Shown here one piece after another: positions 27,601 through 39,600 of a stretch of DNA of 64,000 nt. Both the position numbers and the translations under genes were made by a program. Within the stretch, counting starts at the first letter, position 1, and the number at the start of each line of letters is the position of its first letter. The stretch is from Nepenthes gracilis (taxonomy: Eukaryota > Streptophyta > Magnoliopsida > Caryophyllales > Nepenthaceae), in assembly GCA_033239525.1 (NCBI GenBank), contig BSYO01000035.1:8305627-8369626 (forward strand), in the 5' to 3' direction. Under the pieces are notes generated by a model that searched no databases, was not told the origin of the DNA, and saw nothing but the letters and a program-made list of their open reading frames with translations.

Positions 27601-30600
27601 GAATCTTCAATTTGATGGCACTGTACTTAGCATTGGTGGTAACGGTGAAAGGTCCTATCCTTTGGGATTTCAGTTTTTCCAGAAACAAATGTAAATACAA
27701 ATTATACAATAGGACTTTCTGACTAGGAGAAAAAAGATTTCCGACTAATGTGCTGGTCATGTAAGGCTTTCATCCTCAACTTGGCAATACGAGCATTCTC
27801 AAAGGCATTGTTTTTGAGCTCCTTGAGCTTAAAAAGTTGTAACTTTTTGTGTATGTAGGCATCTTTTAAATTTTCATTTAACTGTCGGATCACCCAGTAC
27901 ACTTTATTCTCAATCTCAATGGGAAGATGACAAGACTTCCCGTAAATCAATTGATAGGGGGACATCCCCAAAATCATTTTGTAAGCTATGTAGTATCACT
28001 ACAACACATCCATTAGCCACAAAGACCAATCTATTTTGTTGGGATTAATAGTCTTTTTGAGAATCCTTTTAATCTCTCTATTTGCAACTCTACCTATCCA
28101 CTTGTCTAGGGATGAATTGGGGTAGCCACCTTATGCACAATGCCATACTTCTTCATCAAATAAGCAAATGGCCTGTTACGAAAATACATGCCCCCGTCAC
28201 TAATAATGGCTGAAGGTATACCAAACAAGGACAAAATATTTTCCTTACAAAGCTTGATTACCACCCAATGGTCATTGCTATGTATTGGACTCGCCTCTAC
28301 TCACTTGGAAATATAGTCCACTCCCACCAAAATGTATTGATAACCAAAAGATGTAGGAATGAGTCCCATGAAGTCAATGCCCCAACAATCATAGATTTCT
28401 AAAGCTAGCATGAGAGACATTGGCATCATATTCTTCCGAGACAAAATTTCCTAACCTCTGACATTGATTACAACTTATATAGAAAAAATAAACATCTTCT
28501 AACATGATTTGCCAATAGAACCTGCATTGCAAAATCATTGCAGTGGTCTTTTTAGTTGAGAAGTGGTTGTCACATTTGAGAGTGTGACCATAGGCAATGA
28601 CACTAAATCTCATCATCCGTAATGCACGTCCTAGCAATTTGGTCAGAATAATAAAATAAGTATAGATCATCTTAGAAAAAGGTCTTGACATTTTAAAAAA
28701 ATTTTACCTGTTAGTCTCTTGTCAAGTTTTAGGAATTCTGCCTATAGTCAAGTAATTTGCAATATCCGCGTACTAGGGTGCATGGACGTGCTCGAACGTC
28801 GTGATATAAAACAGATCTCATCAGGGAGGTGCTCATTTATGGAAAGGTTATCCATCAGCTACTCAACACTAGTTAGTTTACACAAGTGATCGGCTATTAC
28901 ATTTTCAATTCTCTTTTTATTTTGAATTTCCAAATGGAATTCCTGAAGGATAAGTATTTATTTGATCAGCCGTGGTTTGGATCCTTTTTGTTCATTAGAT
29001 ATTTCAACGCAGCATGATTAGTATAAATAATGACATGTGAACCAATCAGTTAGGATCTAAATTTATCGAGTGTAAAAACTATAGCAAGGAGCTCTTTCTT
29101 AATGTTGATGTAGTTAATTTGGGCTTCATTTAGAGTATTACTTGTATCTTCAGGATAGCTTTGACTTTTCTTCTCTTCAGCAAGCTCCCAGCTTATAGTC
29201 TCTCCTTCCACTTCACGAGTACCTCTTTCTTCTTCTTTCTAGCTAATGTGGTCACCTCTTTTCGGAAATGATTTCTTCAGCTTCCTGCATTGGTGGTGGT
29301 TTCAATCTAATGTTGATGCATTGTGACAGATTGCATGAAGGGTCTTCCATGCCAAGATAATACGACTTCAAGTAGTTTGTATGGAAAATTGGGTGGACTT
29401 TTATCCATTTTGGCTGATTTATCTTGTATGAGGCTTTTCCCACACAAGCAATGATCTTGACAAGGGTTTTGTATCTCCGTAGAAGGAGCTTGTCTCTTCC
29501 TTTGAGGAATTGTGTTTGCTCTTGGAGAAGTTTTACCAATATAAGATTACTCACATTAAATGGCAGAGGCCGCCTTATTTGATCTACTCACTTTTTTATC
29601 CACAAAGTTGCTTTCTCCAAGTAGGCTTTGGCAATTTCCACATTTTGCTTCTACTCTCGGTTAATGTTGTAATCACAAGGATACTTACCTATATATAGTT
29701 TGGCCACAGTGTATGAACGAAATAGCTACTAACTTGTTATAATCTCAAAAGGACTTTTATTTAAAGAAGAGAATTTTTGAGTATTAAAACAAATTTGAGC
29801 AGCATCTGGGATCTTCAACTAATGCTTTTAACTAGCACTCACAAAATGTCGCAGGTTCTCCTCGAGTAGGCTATTGAATTTCTCTGTTTGACTGTCAATC
29901 TGAGAATAATAGCTTGATGAGATATTCATTTCTAAACTGAGCAGTCTAAAGAATTCTGACCAGAAGGTTTCAATGAAGTGTCCATCTTTATCATTTACAA
30001 TGCTTTAAAGCACTCCCTAGTATTTGTTGATGTGTTTGAAGCAAATGGACACCGTCTCCTCTCCTTAACAATCTCTTGATGTCGGGATAAAAGCGGCATA
30101 CTTTGAATAGTAGTCCATGACCACCAAGATGCATGAGTACTCACCATCCTTAGATAGCCTTGTGATGAAGTTGGGGGAAATACTTTCTCAGGGTCTACTA
30201 GGTACAGTGAGAGGTCTTGACAACCCTGTCAGCTTTTAATGTTCAATATTATCTTGTTGACAAGTGAGACATATCTTCGTGTAACTCATCGTATCTTCCG
30301 TCATCTTAGGCCAATAATAGCCCTTCTATGGTAGACTCAGGGTGCGTTGTCATCCAGAATAATCAGCCCATAGAGTGTCATAACACTCTTTGACAAGCAT
30401 CCTTAGTTTCTAGCTTTAGGTATAAAAATCAGGTGTCCCTTTGTGCAGATGAACCCATTGTTAACCTAGAATATTCGAATTTTGCCTTCCCAAATAAGCC
30501 GAAGTAGAATCACGGCTATTGAATCCTCCTTAAGATTTGGCTTTACCTGTTCTCTGATGGTCATGGCAATTTTGCTTGTCGATCGGTGAGTTACTTAAGA

Positions 30601-33600
30601 CAAGGCGATGAGATCCAATCTTCTACAAAGGGCATTTGTTGCCTAGTTGCAATGTACGTATTGGTGTTCTAACTTCAATTCAAATTCTGCTATGAATTCC
30701 TACCACCGAGCATACTTTGATGTCAACATCGGTTCGATTAGGATATGGCTATTGGCAATGTTGTCAATTTTCACCATGAACTTGGAGCCGAGCAAATCAT
30801 TCCTCTAGGTCCTTAGACACTATATGATCGCTAGCATCTTCTATTAGGTTGCATAACATCGTTCGGTCTAATTAAACTTTCTACTCTTATAGGCTACTGG
30901 ATGGCCTTATTATAATAAGATCCTTCCGAGAGTAAAATCCAACGCATCAGTCTGTACCTCAAAATACTTGGTAACATCTGGAATGGCTAACACCAGCTCC
31001 TTCATTATTGTGCACTTAAGCTCCTTGAATGCTTGCTGACATAACTTCAACCAATCCCACTTCCTGTCATTCTTGAATAAATCTAGCAAATGTGCTGCTT
31101 TTTTTGAATACCCTTTTATGATTCATCAATAGTAGTTAGTAAGGCTAAGGGATGCGCGTAGTTCACTCATACTTGTTGGGACTTTGCCCATTTGAGAGAG
31201 CTTGTACCTTTGGAATCATCTTGATCTGACCTCGCCCTTATAAAGTGCCCCAAGAAGTTGATCTCCTCTTAAGCAAATGAACACTTTTTACGCTTCACAT
31301 TGAGATGATTCTCTTTTAACTTTTAGTACACTAATCTTAGATGTTTCCAGTGATCTGCTAGACTTGAAATATATGTCACAATATCGTCCAAATAGACCAC
31401 CACAAATTTGTTCAAACATTCATATAATACCTAGTTCATCAACGTGTAAAATATTGACATGGCATTAGTCAATATGAAGGGCATTATGTGCTACTTGAAA
31501 TCTCTATATTTTGGAACAAATGTAGTTTTTGGCTCTTCTCCCTCTGCGATTTTGATTTGATAATACCCTAACATCAAGTCAAGCTTCGTAAAGTATTTTG
31601 TGTTGCTCAACCAATCAAACAAATCTACGATCAAAGGAATCGGATAGTGGTTCTTTATAGTCACATTGTTTAGGGCCCTATGGTCATTTTGTTTCTTCTG
31701 AAATAGAGCAGGGGCTCCATAATGTGTTTTTGAAGGGTAGATGAACCTTGAGCTAATCAACCCATCTAGTTGTTCCACTAGCTTCGAGGTGCCATCATGT
31801 ATGCTCCTCGAGCAGGTGGCCTTGCCCATGGTGTTCGTTCAATCTAGTGGTTTACTGCTCTTCAGAGTGGAAGAACCTTAGGAAACTCCATTGGCATCAA
31901 CTGTTCAAAGTCCTCTAGGGGTAGGCTGACTTTAGGTGGTAGAGACCTGACCTTGATGTCTTCATCCATGGACAATGTTGCGAGAAAGGTAGGATTGTCT
32001 TTCTTCTGACCCTTTTTAAGTTGGAGTGCAGACAATACTTTATTTTTATCCTTTCTCTCAAATTCTTTTGGTATTTTTTGAGGCGCTCACCAGGCATGGA
32101 CTCTTACCCATGAGGCACACCAAGTTTAAGAGAGGTATGGGCACTTTCTTATTCACATTAAGGAAGTCCTACCTCAAAATCTAGTTAAAATCATCCATAG
32201 GTATTGTCGTAAAATTTAGCTTCCCATTCTACTTTCCAAGTCACACTAGCATAGACTTGGGAAAACCAAGGGTGGTTTTGCCTCTAGGTTCACGGCCTTC
32301 ATGCTACCACTATCTTGTTCCGACCCATACCAAGTCGATCTGTTTCAATCCTAGCTATGAAAAATATACTTGTGAGTACATGTAAGTGTTGAGGTTGATC
32401 TTGGGACATGAATGTGAAAATTATACCCAGTGTCGAGGATGTGGAACGTAAATAAACTTCTAATTAAAATTATGAAACTACGAGCAAGTAATCAATAGTA
32501 ACAGACAACCATCTAATATGGAAGAAGATTTTAATCATTCATTCCCTCATATAGAGGGTTTTGGGTCTTTTAGTATTTAGTACTAGTATACATTGAAAGT
32601 TCTCAACTTTTACAATAGGTTATTTAATTTTTTTACATTACTAAAATTCAAAATAAATTCACCCGAGTTTTTAAAAAAATACAAATATGTAATAAAAATA
32701 TGTAAAAATTTACTTGACTTAGTTTGGATTCTAAAACTAAAACCCTAATTTTTCCTTTTTTTTACTCTCTCACACAAGAACTCTCAAGAAACTCCTTTCA
32801 TCCCCCCAAGGCTGCCTCCCCAAACACCCTTGAAAATTGCTCCCTCCAATAACTCGCCCAAATCTCTCTCTCTCTCTCTTTTTGTTTTCCTTTTCTTCTT
32901 TCCTTTTTTCTTTTCATTCTTTTATTTATTTCATTTTTTTTTCTTTTACAAGGCTTTTAGTGGTCAAGCTTCTTTGTTTGTATTGTCTACACTTTGCATG
33001 AGGAAATGTGCAATTTTTAGTGTTTATCATATTTAACTCTCCCCAAATCTCACAAAATACAAAGAATCATGCACTAGGTTGCTCTTTTCATTATAGCCAT
33101 ATAGAATGAGAAATGTGGCCACAACAATTGTCATTCCTTCATTAAGCGAAGAAAACGTCAAGGATCGTGGCTCTAGTCGGCAAGGGAAAAGGATAAGGAG
33201 TTTCCATATGGAGGGCGTGGACCACCAAAAAGGCACTTTTTTTCTTCCACTAGATTCCTAGTGTTTGGCCCCTTTTGAAAAAGGAACTTATAGAGTGTTG
33301 ATCAATAGTAATAATTATGATAGCCACAAATGGGATTGCAATAATGTCTCTTGCATAACTAAGAGATTAATAGGGTAATTTTGTGAGTGGTGATATGAGA
33401 TGGTAAAATCGAATGTTTGAAGCAAATATAAATGTTTTGTTTGACTACTCCATATTAGATTACGAACAAACTCAAGGTATGAGAAGCACACAAATTTATA
33501 TATTTTGGCTTTTTACCATTTGTTGGGTATATAATCAATCAGGTTGGCCCAATCAATCAGTCCAACTAGCCTATGGTTGATAGGTTTAGGATAGCAACAA

Positions 33601-36600
33601 ATGAGATAGTGGCAAATGAGCAAGCAGCGTCTAACCCATTAGACCCAAGCCTAGAGAATATGGCGTCTAGTTGTGACCCAACTTTAACAAGGAAATTAAG
33701 ATCCTGCAAGCGGTCGGACAATTATTGAACGAAATATAATATGATCTAAGCTAGATGCTTGAATGGTGACATATTTGAGTATCTAGCCAAGCGGTTTGTC
33801 CAGCTAAATGACTCGTTGGCTCTGTGGTTAGCTTGGGCGAGGGTCTCCAAACTAACAAATATCAACTGCCCACCATTAGTTCAATATTTATGCGTCAATC
33901 GCTTCTTGTTAGCCCCATGATCGAAATGTGCATAATGGTGTTTGAACTAATCAGTTTCCAAGTAACCTACCCACCTAAACTATGGTTGGTTATTCCTCTT
34001 TGGGAAATTGCCAACAATTGGCTTTGGCTATAAATACATGCCTTTTTCCTTAAAAAAATAGAATAGAATATGGAAAACAAGGAACACAGAACATAGCCCC
34101 TAACTTGTTCTTCTTCACTTGTAGGCAGCCAAGTCCTCCACTTCTAATCTCTCTTCCCCTCCATCTCTCTCATATTCCATTTTTTTAGAAAATTATATTG
34201 ACTTAAGTATCAAAGATATTTCGGAAAATGAGTCCCGTCTCTTTTGAAATTCTTGTTTGTAGTTGTGATGTATAGAATCTAGATTGAATAGTTTGAGAAA
34301 TAGATCCGAATTTCTTCGAATCAAATTTAGATTCTAGGAACATATCACCATTATCAGACTTCGCTTGTTGGAGCCTTTTAGATGCGACACTCTTTCTCAA
34401 TTGTAGTATAATTGACAGTATTTGATTTCTTTTTTCCTTTTTGAGTAATACAAAGTTTTTTGGATTAGCCTTAGCTTCAGTCCTGCAATGGCACAAAATA
34501 CTATTTTATTTCTTAGCTACATTTCAGGTTGAATTATGTTTTGTTGTTATTGGTGATAATGATCGGTCACTCCTTGCTTCAAGGTCCAATACTGGCTCAT
34601 TTTCTCTCTGTTGTGTATGTGCTTGCTTACTGTTTGTTCAAATGGCTTCTAGTGTCTTTAATTCATTTGTTGCCTCTTCATGTTTTGTAGCTTTGTCGAA
34701 TGGACACGTTACTCTATCTCTTGGTGTATCCTCAACGGCCATTGCTGACCACACGAACAATTGAGCTGGTTTGTATACTATACATTGATAGCATTTCTCT
34801 TTTTTTCCCCCTTCATTTAATCATATGAGAATAGCAGTAAAGTATCAAAGCTTAGAATTGTACATTTCTTCCTTTTTTTTTCCAGGTTGGATATGATAAG
34901 CTAGGAGCAGGTCAGAATGCAACTGTTGCTGTAATGAGCTATAGTGGCTATGATATAGAGGATGCAATAGTCATGAACAAATCATCTCTAGATCGTGGTT
35001 TTGGCCGTTGTATTGTGATGAAAAAGTATTCTATTATTTATTAAAATCATTTTGCATTTCAAAATGAAGCATCAAACCTTTTCTTCTTTACTTTGCTATC
35101 AAAATGGTTGGGATCCTTACAGTGTATGCTTCATGTTTTCTATTGAACAGGAAACCTATAGTATTGCAGAAGTACGAAAATAACACATCAGATAGAATAA
35201 TTCGTCCAACAAAAGAGGGATATTTTGCAGAAAGGATGCAGGTGATACTCATTGTTGTCTTTCAAAATCATCTTAGAACACTCTTCTATTGTATTTTTTT
35301 TAAACCCATCTTGCGATAATATTTTTTCCCTTTTTGGCGATTCATTGATTGTGAATACATCAAAATATAGCTCCCGATGCATACCAAGGGGCATTAGATA
35401 GTTTAAAACACAATATGCTTATCCATACCAAGGGGAACCCTCCTTGATTGCTAGATTTGATATAATAAGAGGTGCATGAGTATGTGAGTTGGGGTTGTAA
35501 TATAATTCCATTGTTCTAGATCCATGGGTTTATATTAATATCTAGACATCGAAATTACATGGTAGCCCTAAGCAATTGCTATTGAGCTATATCATTGACC
35601 AAAATAAAACTACTATAGTAAATTGCAACCATCAACATTCAACTCTCCCCTTTGAGTGGATCATGGATATCAATCATGCCCATCTAGGATACTAGCAAGT
35701 GGAAGATAACGTTAAATTATTCATTCCTTTTGTGAAATTATATGCAAATTACTCAATTAAAATAGGGAATGCAAATTAGTATGTTGCCTAGCTTTTCTTT
35801 GATAACTTTCCTGTCGACCTTGACATGCTTTGTTGTGTTATGCTAAACTTGATTATGTGCAATGTTGATTGTTGATTTATTGTCAGACATCAAAACAGAA
35901 CATTAAGGGTGGCCTAATGCATGGGTTCACACATCCTGGGCCTAGGAAGAGTCAGATGACAACAACTTCACCCTTACATTTTTGAGAAGTTGTTTTCTTA
36001 GTCAAAGCAAATCAAACTTCTCGTTCCATAGCTCTATATTCAGCTTCAGCATTCATCCTTGCTAGTACAAGCTACTTCTTGCTCCTCCAAGCTCCCGCTA
36101 ACAAATGTACAATAGCCTATTGTACATCCCCCAACACTGAGAGAACCAACCCAATCTTTGCTATTAAAACCTTATGGAAGGACTCATTTGAGGTGTCTTA
36201 ATATGCGAGAAACATCCAAGCTCACGTATGGTGGTCATGCATGAACTTGTTTCCAATGTTAGGTGAATACATGTTATCTATGCTAGTAGGAGGAAGATAA
36301 ATTAGTCTCCTAAGTGCCAATTGGCTTATGAAATCTCCTTTTATCCACCTTTTTCCCATTATAATTAGATGGAATGAATTATCTGCTCGATATGTATTAT
36401 TACAGGTCTCTCTGACACCAATATTTGTTGATATTGGAAAAAGATTGCAATATGTTATTGTATTGACAATATATTAGTTGGTATACTTGATATTTATTGA
36501 TATTTGGCCTATATATCGGGAAATGTTATTACATCTATTATGTTTGATACCAATACATATTACCTGATATGTCAAATACTAATGTGATTGTGATTAGTAC

Positions 36601-39600
36601 TTGTATTTTCGTCCATTCTCTACCGAGGTGATTATTAACCTCGATTGGCAATCAGGTGGCTTGTGGCCGAGCATCCTTGTTTCCTTAGACAAATTAAGAA
36701 TGTAATTTCTTTTGTAACTAAAAATGCCTCTTGACATAGCCACTTTAATTTCTAGAGAATACCAGAGCTTCCAACTTCTTGATCTCAAACTCACAAGCTT
36801 AATGAAACTTTATCCAGAACATCTATTCAGGATCATTGCTCGTCAACACTGTCATTTGTTTGCACAGATAGAATGGTATCATTACCTCCATACCTTTTAG
36901 TTAGTGCAGTGTGATCAAATTGCTTTTCTTGTATCAAAAAGGCTTTCACAACCTTTCTGAACCAATCAAACCAGGCCATTGGGGGGGTGGGGTATCTCAG
37001 GCTCTACAAGGATTTCTTCATGCAAGAAACCTTCTTCTCAACCTTTCAGCATCTGAACCCTGGAGGAAATTTATGTTCACTTATTTTAGTTTCCTGTGTA
37101 GAAAAGCACTTTTCCCGTTAAGTTGCTAAAACTCCCAACAAAGATTCACTGCACAAGATAAGAAAGCCTGCAAAATATTTATCTTGTGCATGCAAAGCAA
37201 ATGTCTCGTGGTAATCAATGCTATGATAAACCCCTTGGCACTATTCAACCCATGAACTTTTCCCGTGCCATCAGTTTTATGTTTAACTGTGATTAATCAT
37301 TTCCAGACAACTTCTTCTCAGGTCAAAGCGCAGATAACCCTCATGTATCATTTTTATCAGGGCCCTCATCTCATCCATCATGCTGTTTTTCCATCTTGGA
37401 TTATCTTAGAGCTTCCTTCGAATTGTGTGGAATAGAAGCCAAAGACAAACAAGAGCAAGACCTCTACAGAAAAAAGACAAGAAGGAAACATCTCAGAGAT
37501 AAGATGCTGAGTACAAGTTCATACACCTTCTCTGACATACAATAAGATGATCAAAGTTATCTACAATAGATCTAGAAGAAGATATAGTAGGTTATCTTGG
37601 AGAGGAATATAACCATAGGTACATCAAGTGATGATGTAGGAGAGATCAATGGAGACAAAATTTGAGTATGGCTCTGGTTAGGTAGGCTAAATGGCGAGGT
37701 GGCTTTCTCTCTTCTTTTTCATCTAGAATAAAATTTCAGCTCAACCTTCTGATTCTCATAGCCATCAGCTTGTTTATTCCTTTCTTTGACATTCTCCCTT
37801 TATGGGGAACAACCAGCCAATCCATGGTCCAAGAGGAACACAAGAAGCTTAAAAAGATAAAGTCAGCTCTTCTGGATCCATTCTCTTCCGATGAAGAGAT
37901 GACTTGGAGAAATTTGATTGAGTCTCATATAAATAAATTTGATTCAGTCTCATAAAAAGTGACATCCATGCTGGCAGGGCACTTTATACTGGGCTGAAGA
38001 TAACATTGGTATCCATTTTTGGTTGCTGAATGAAATATATAGTTCAAGCTTCCCAAAGTTGCTAATATGATCATGAACACAGCACACGCCCAGATACTTT
38101 TGGAGGATCAACAAGAAAATTGTTCTCAGGAAGTCTCTCTATGGGTGTTTTTGTGTGTATAGTATTCATAATAAAGCATTTGGTTGTTTAAGTAGGCTAT
38201 AGTGAGAACTGCATCCCTCAATATGCTTTTGGAGCATTCCTGGTGATGAACAATTAGCTGTGTGATTACTTTAGGAGGAGAATTATTCTTTCGCTTAGGA
38301 TTCAAGACAGGAATAATTGTGCAACTAGTTTGATGAACAATTCCATTCTTAATAAGGTAGGCCTTAAAATAACCATTTGTAAATTTAATACCATTATGGG
38401 AGCAAGTTAGTGCACATGAGAATTCGACATTGTGGGGAAAGGGAAGAGTTAAATGTACCCAGTTTTATCTTAATATTATAAAAAGATTGTTTCCTTAGTA
38501 TGAATTATTGATCTCTAGGTGATAATAGAGCGATTTTGCCATTGTATCAAAGTACACTCCATATTCAGCTCCGTAATCAACTTTGTAATATCATAACCAG
38601 GCATTGAATTGAATTGTATATCATTTCATAAAACATTATAAAACAAGTTAAATACTTTATTTTCTGATCATCAAGCATACCATGTAGAACGACTATAACA
38701 ATCGATAAACATAAACATCAATAACCAAATATTTAGGCTATTCTACTTTGACCTAAACATCATAATTAAGTATGAAATTGAATCAAAACTTCATTAGTTA
38801 TTATAATTAGTACTTCAAAAATAACGTGTATGTATATTTAGCAGCTTATAAAACATATCAACGGTCACAAATTCGCAAAAGATTGGTGTATAAATTAGAT
38901 TTGGAAAATGGTAGGAAGTAATTCTTTACTTCCAATGTAAACTTTTGAAAAAAATATTATTTTAATGTTTTTGAGTTTTCTAAAATTCAGTTCAATGTTG
39001 GAAAACAAGTAAATTTGGGAACATTTTTCACAGTTTCTATTTTCCTAGAAACTTTTCCAAAAATCGTCTTAGTTTTTTAGAACTAAACATGCCCTAAGGT
39101 TTGTAAGTTTCCTTACTGGTCCGATTTGGGAAAAAGAAAGAAGAAAGAAAGAAATGAAAAAGGCCTTCCCATTACAGAATAGGATGTCAAATAGGATGTC
39201 CTAGATGTTAATGTCACTGTGAGAAATGGGCAGTTTTGTAACTTTCTGATCTCAAAACCTTGTCAATTGAAGGAGTAGCATTTACTGGATAAGGACATGC
39301 CTCTACCACATACAACTATGCAAACCATTTGGACTCTACTCTCGCCAACCATTCTTCTTATCCTCAGTTCCTTTAATACACAAGTTGAAGGAGATATGTA
39401 TCCTGACAGTCAAGAATATTTATATATATATTCCTAATGAGAAAATAGACAACAGTTTCTGTGATAATTGTGTTTTTTGTCCTTTCCTTGCTCTCTTGAT
39501 TTTCTAGAACATGCGTTAGCCACCATAGCATATTAATCATGACTAACTTGGTGTTAAGACAACATTCTGTTTGCCTTCTTCCTGCTGGACATATGAAGAA

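Noticed and set aside
33522..34200. Possible complete Copia LTR
   Set aside because: It begins TGTTGGG and has a TATA-like box, but no second copy, PBS or polypurine tract; mentioned only in the region entry.
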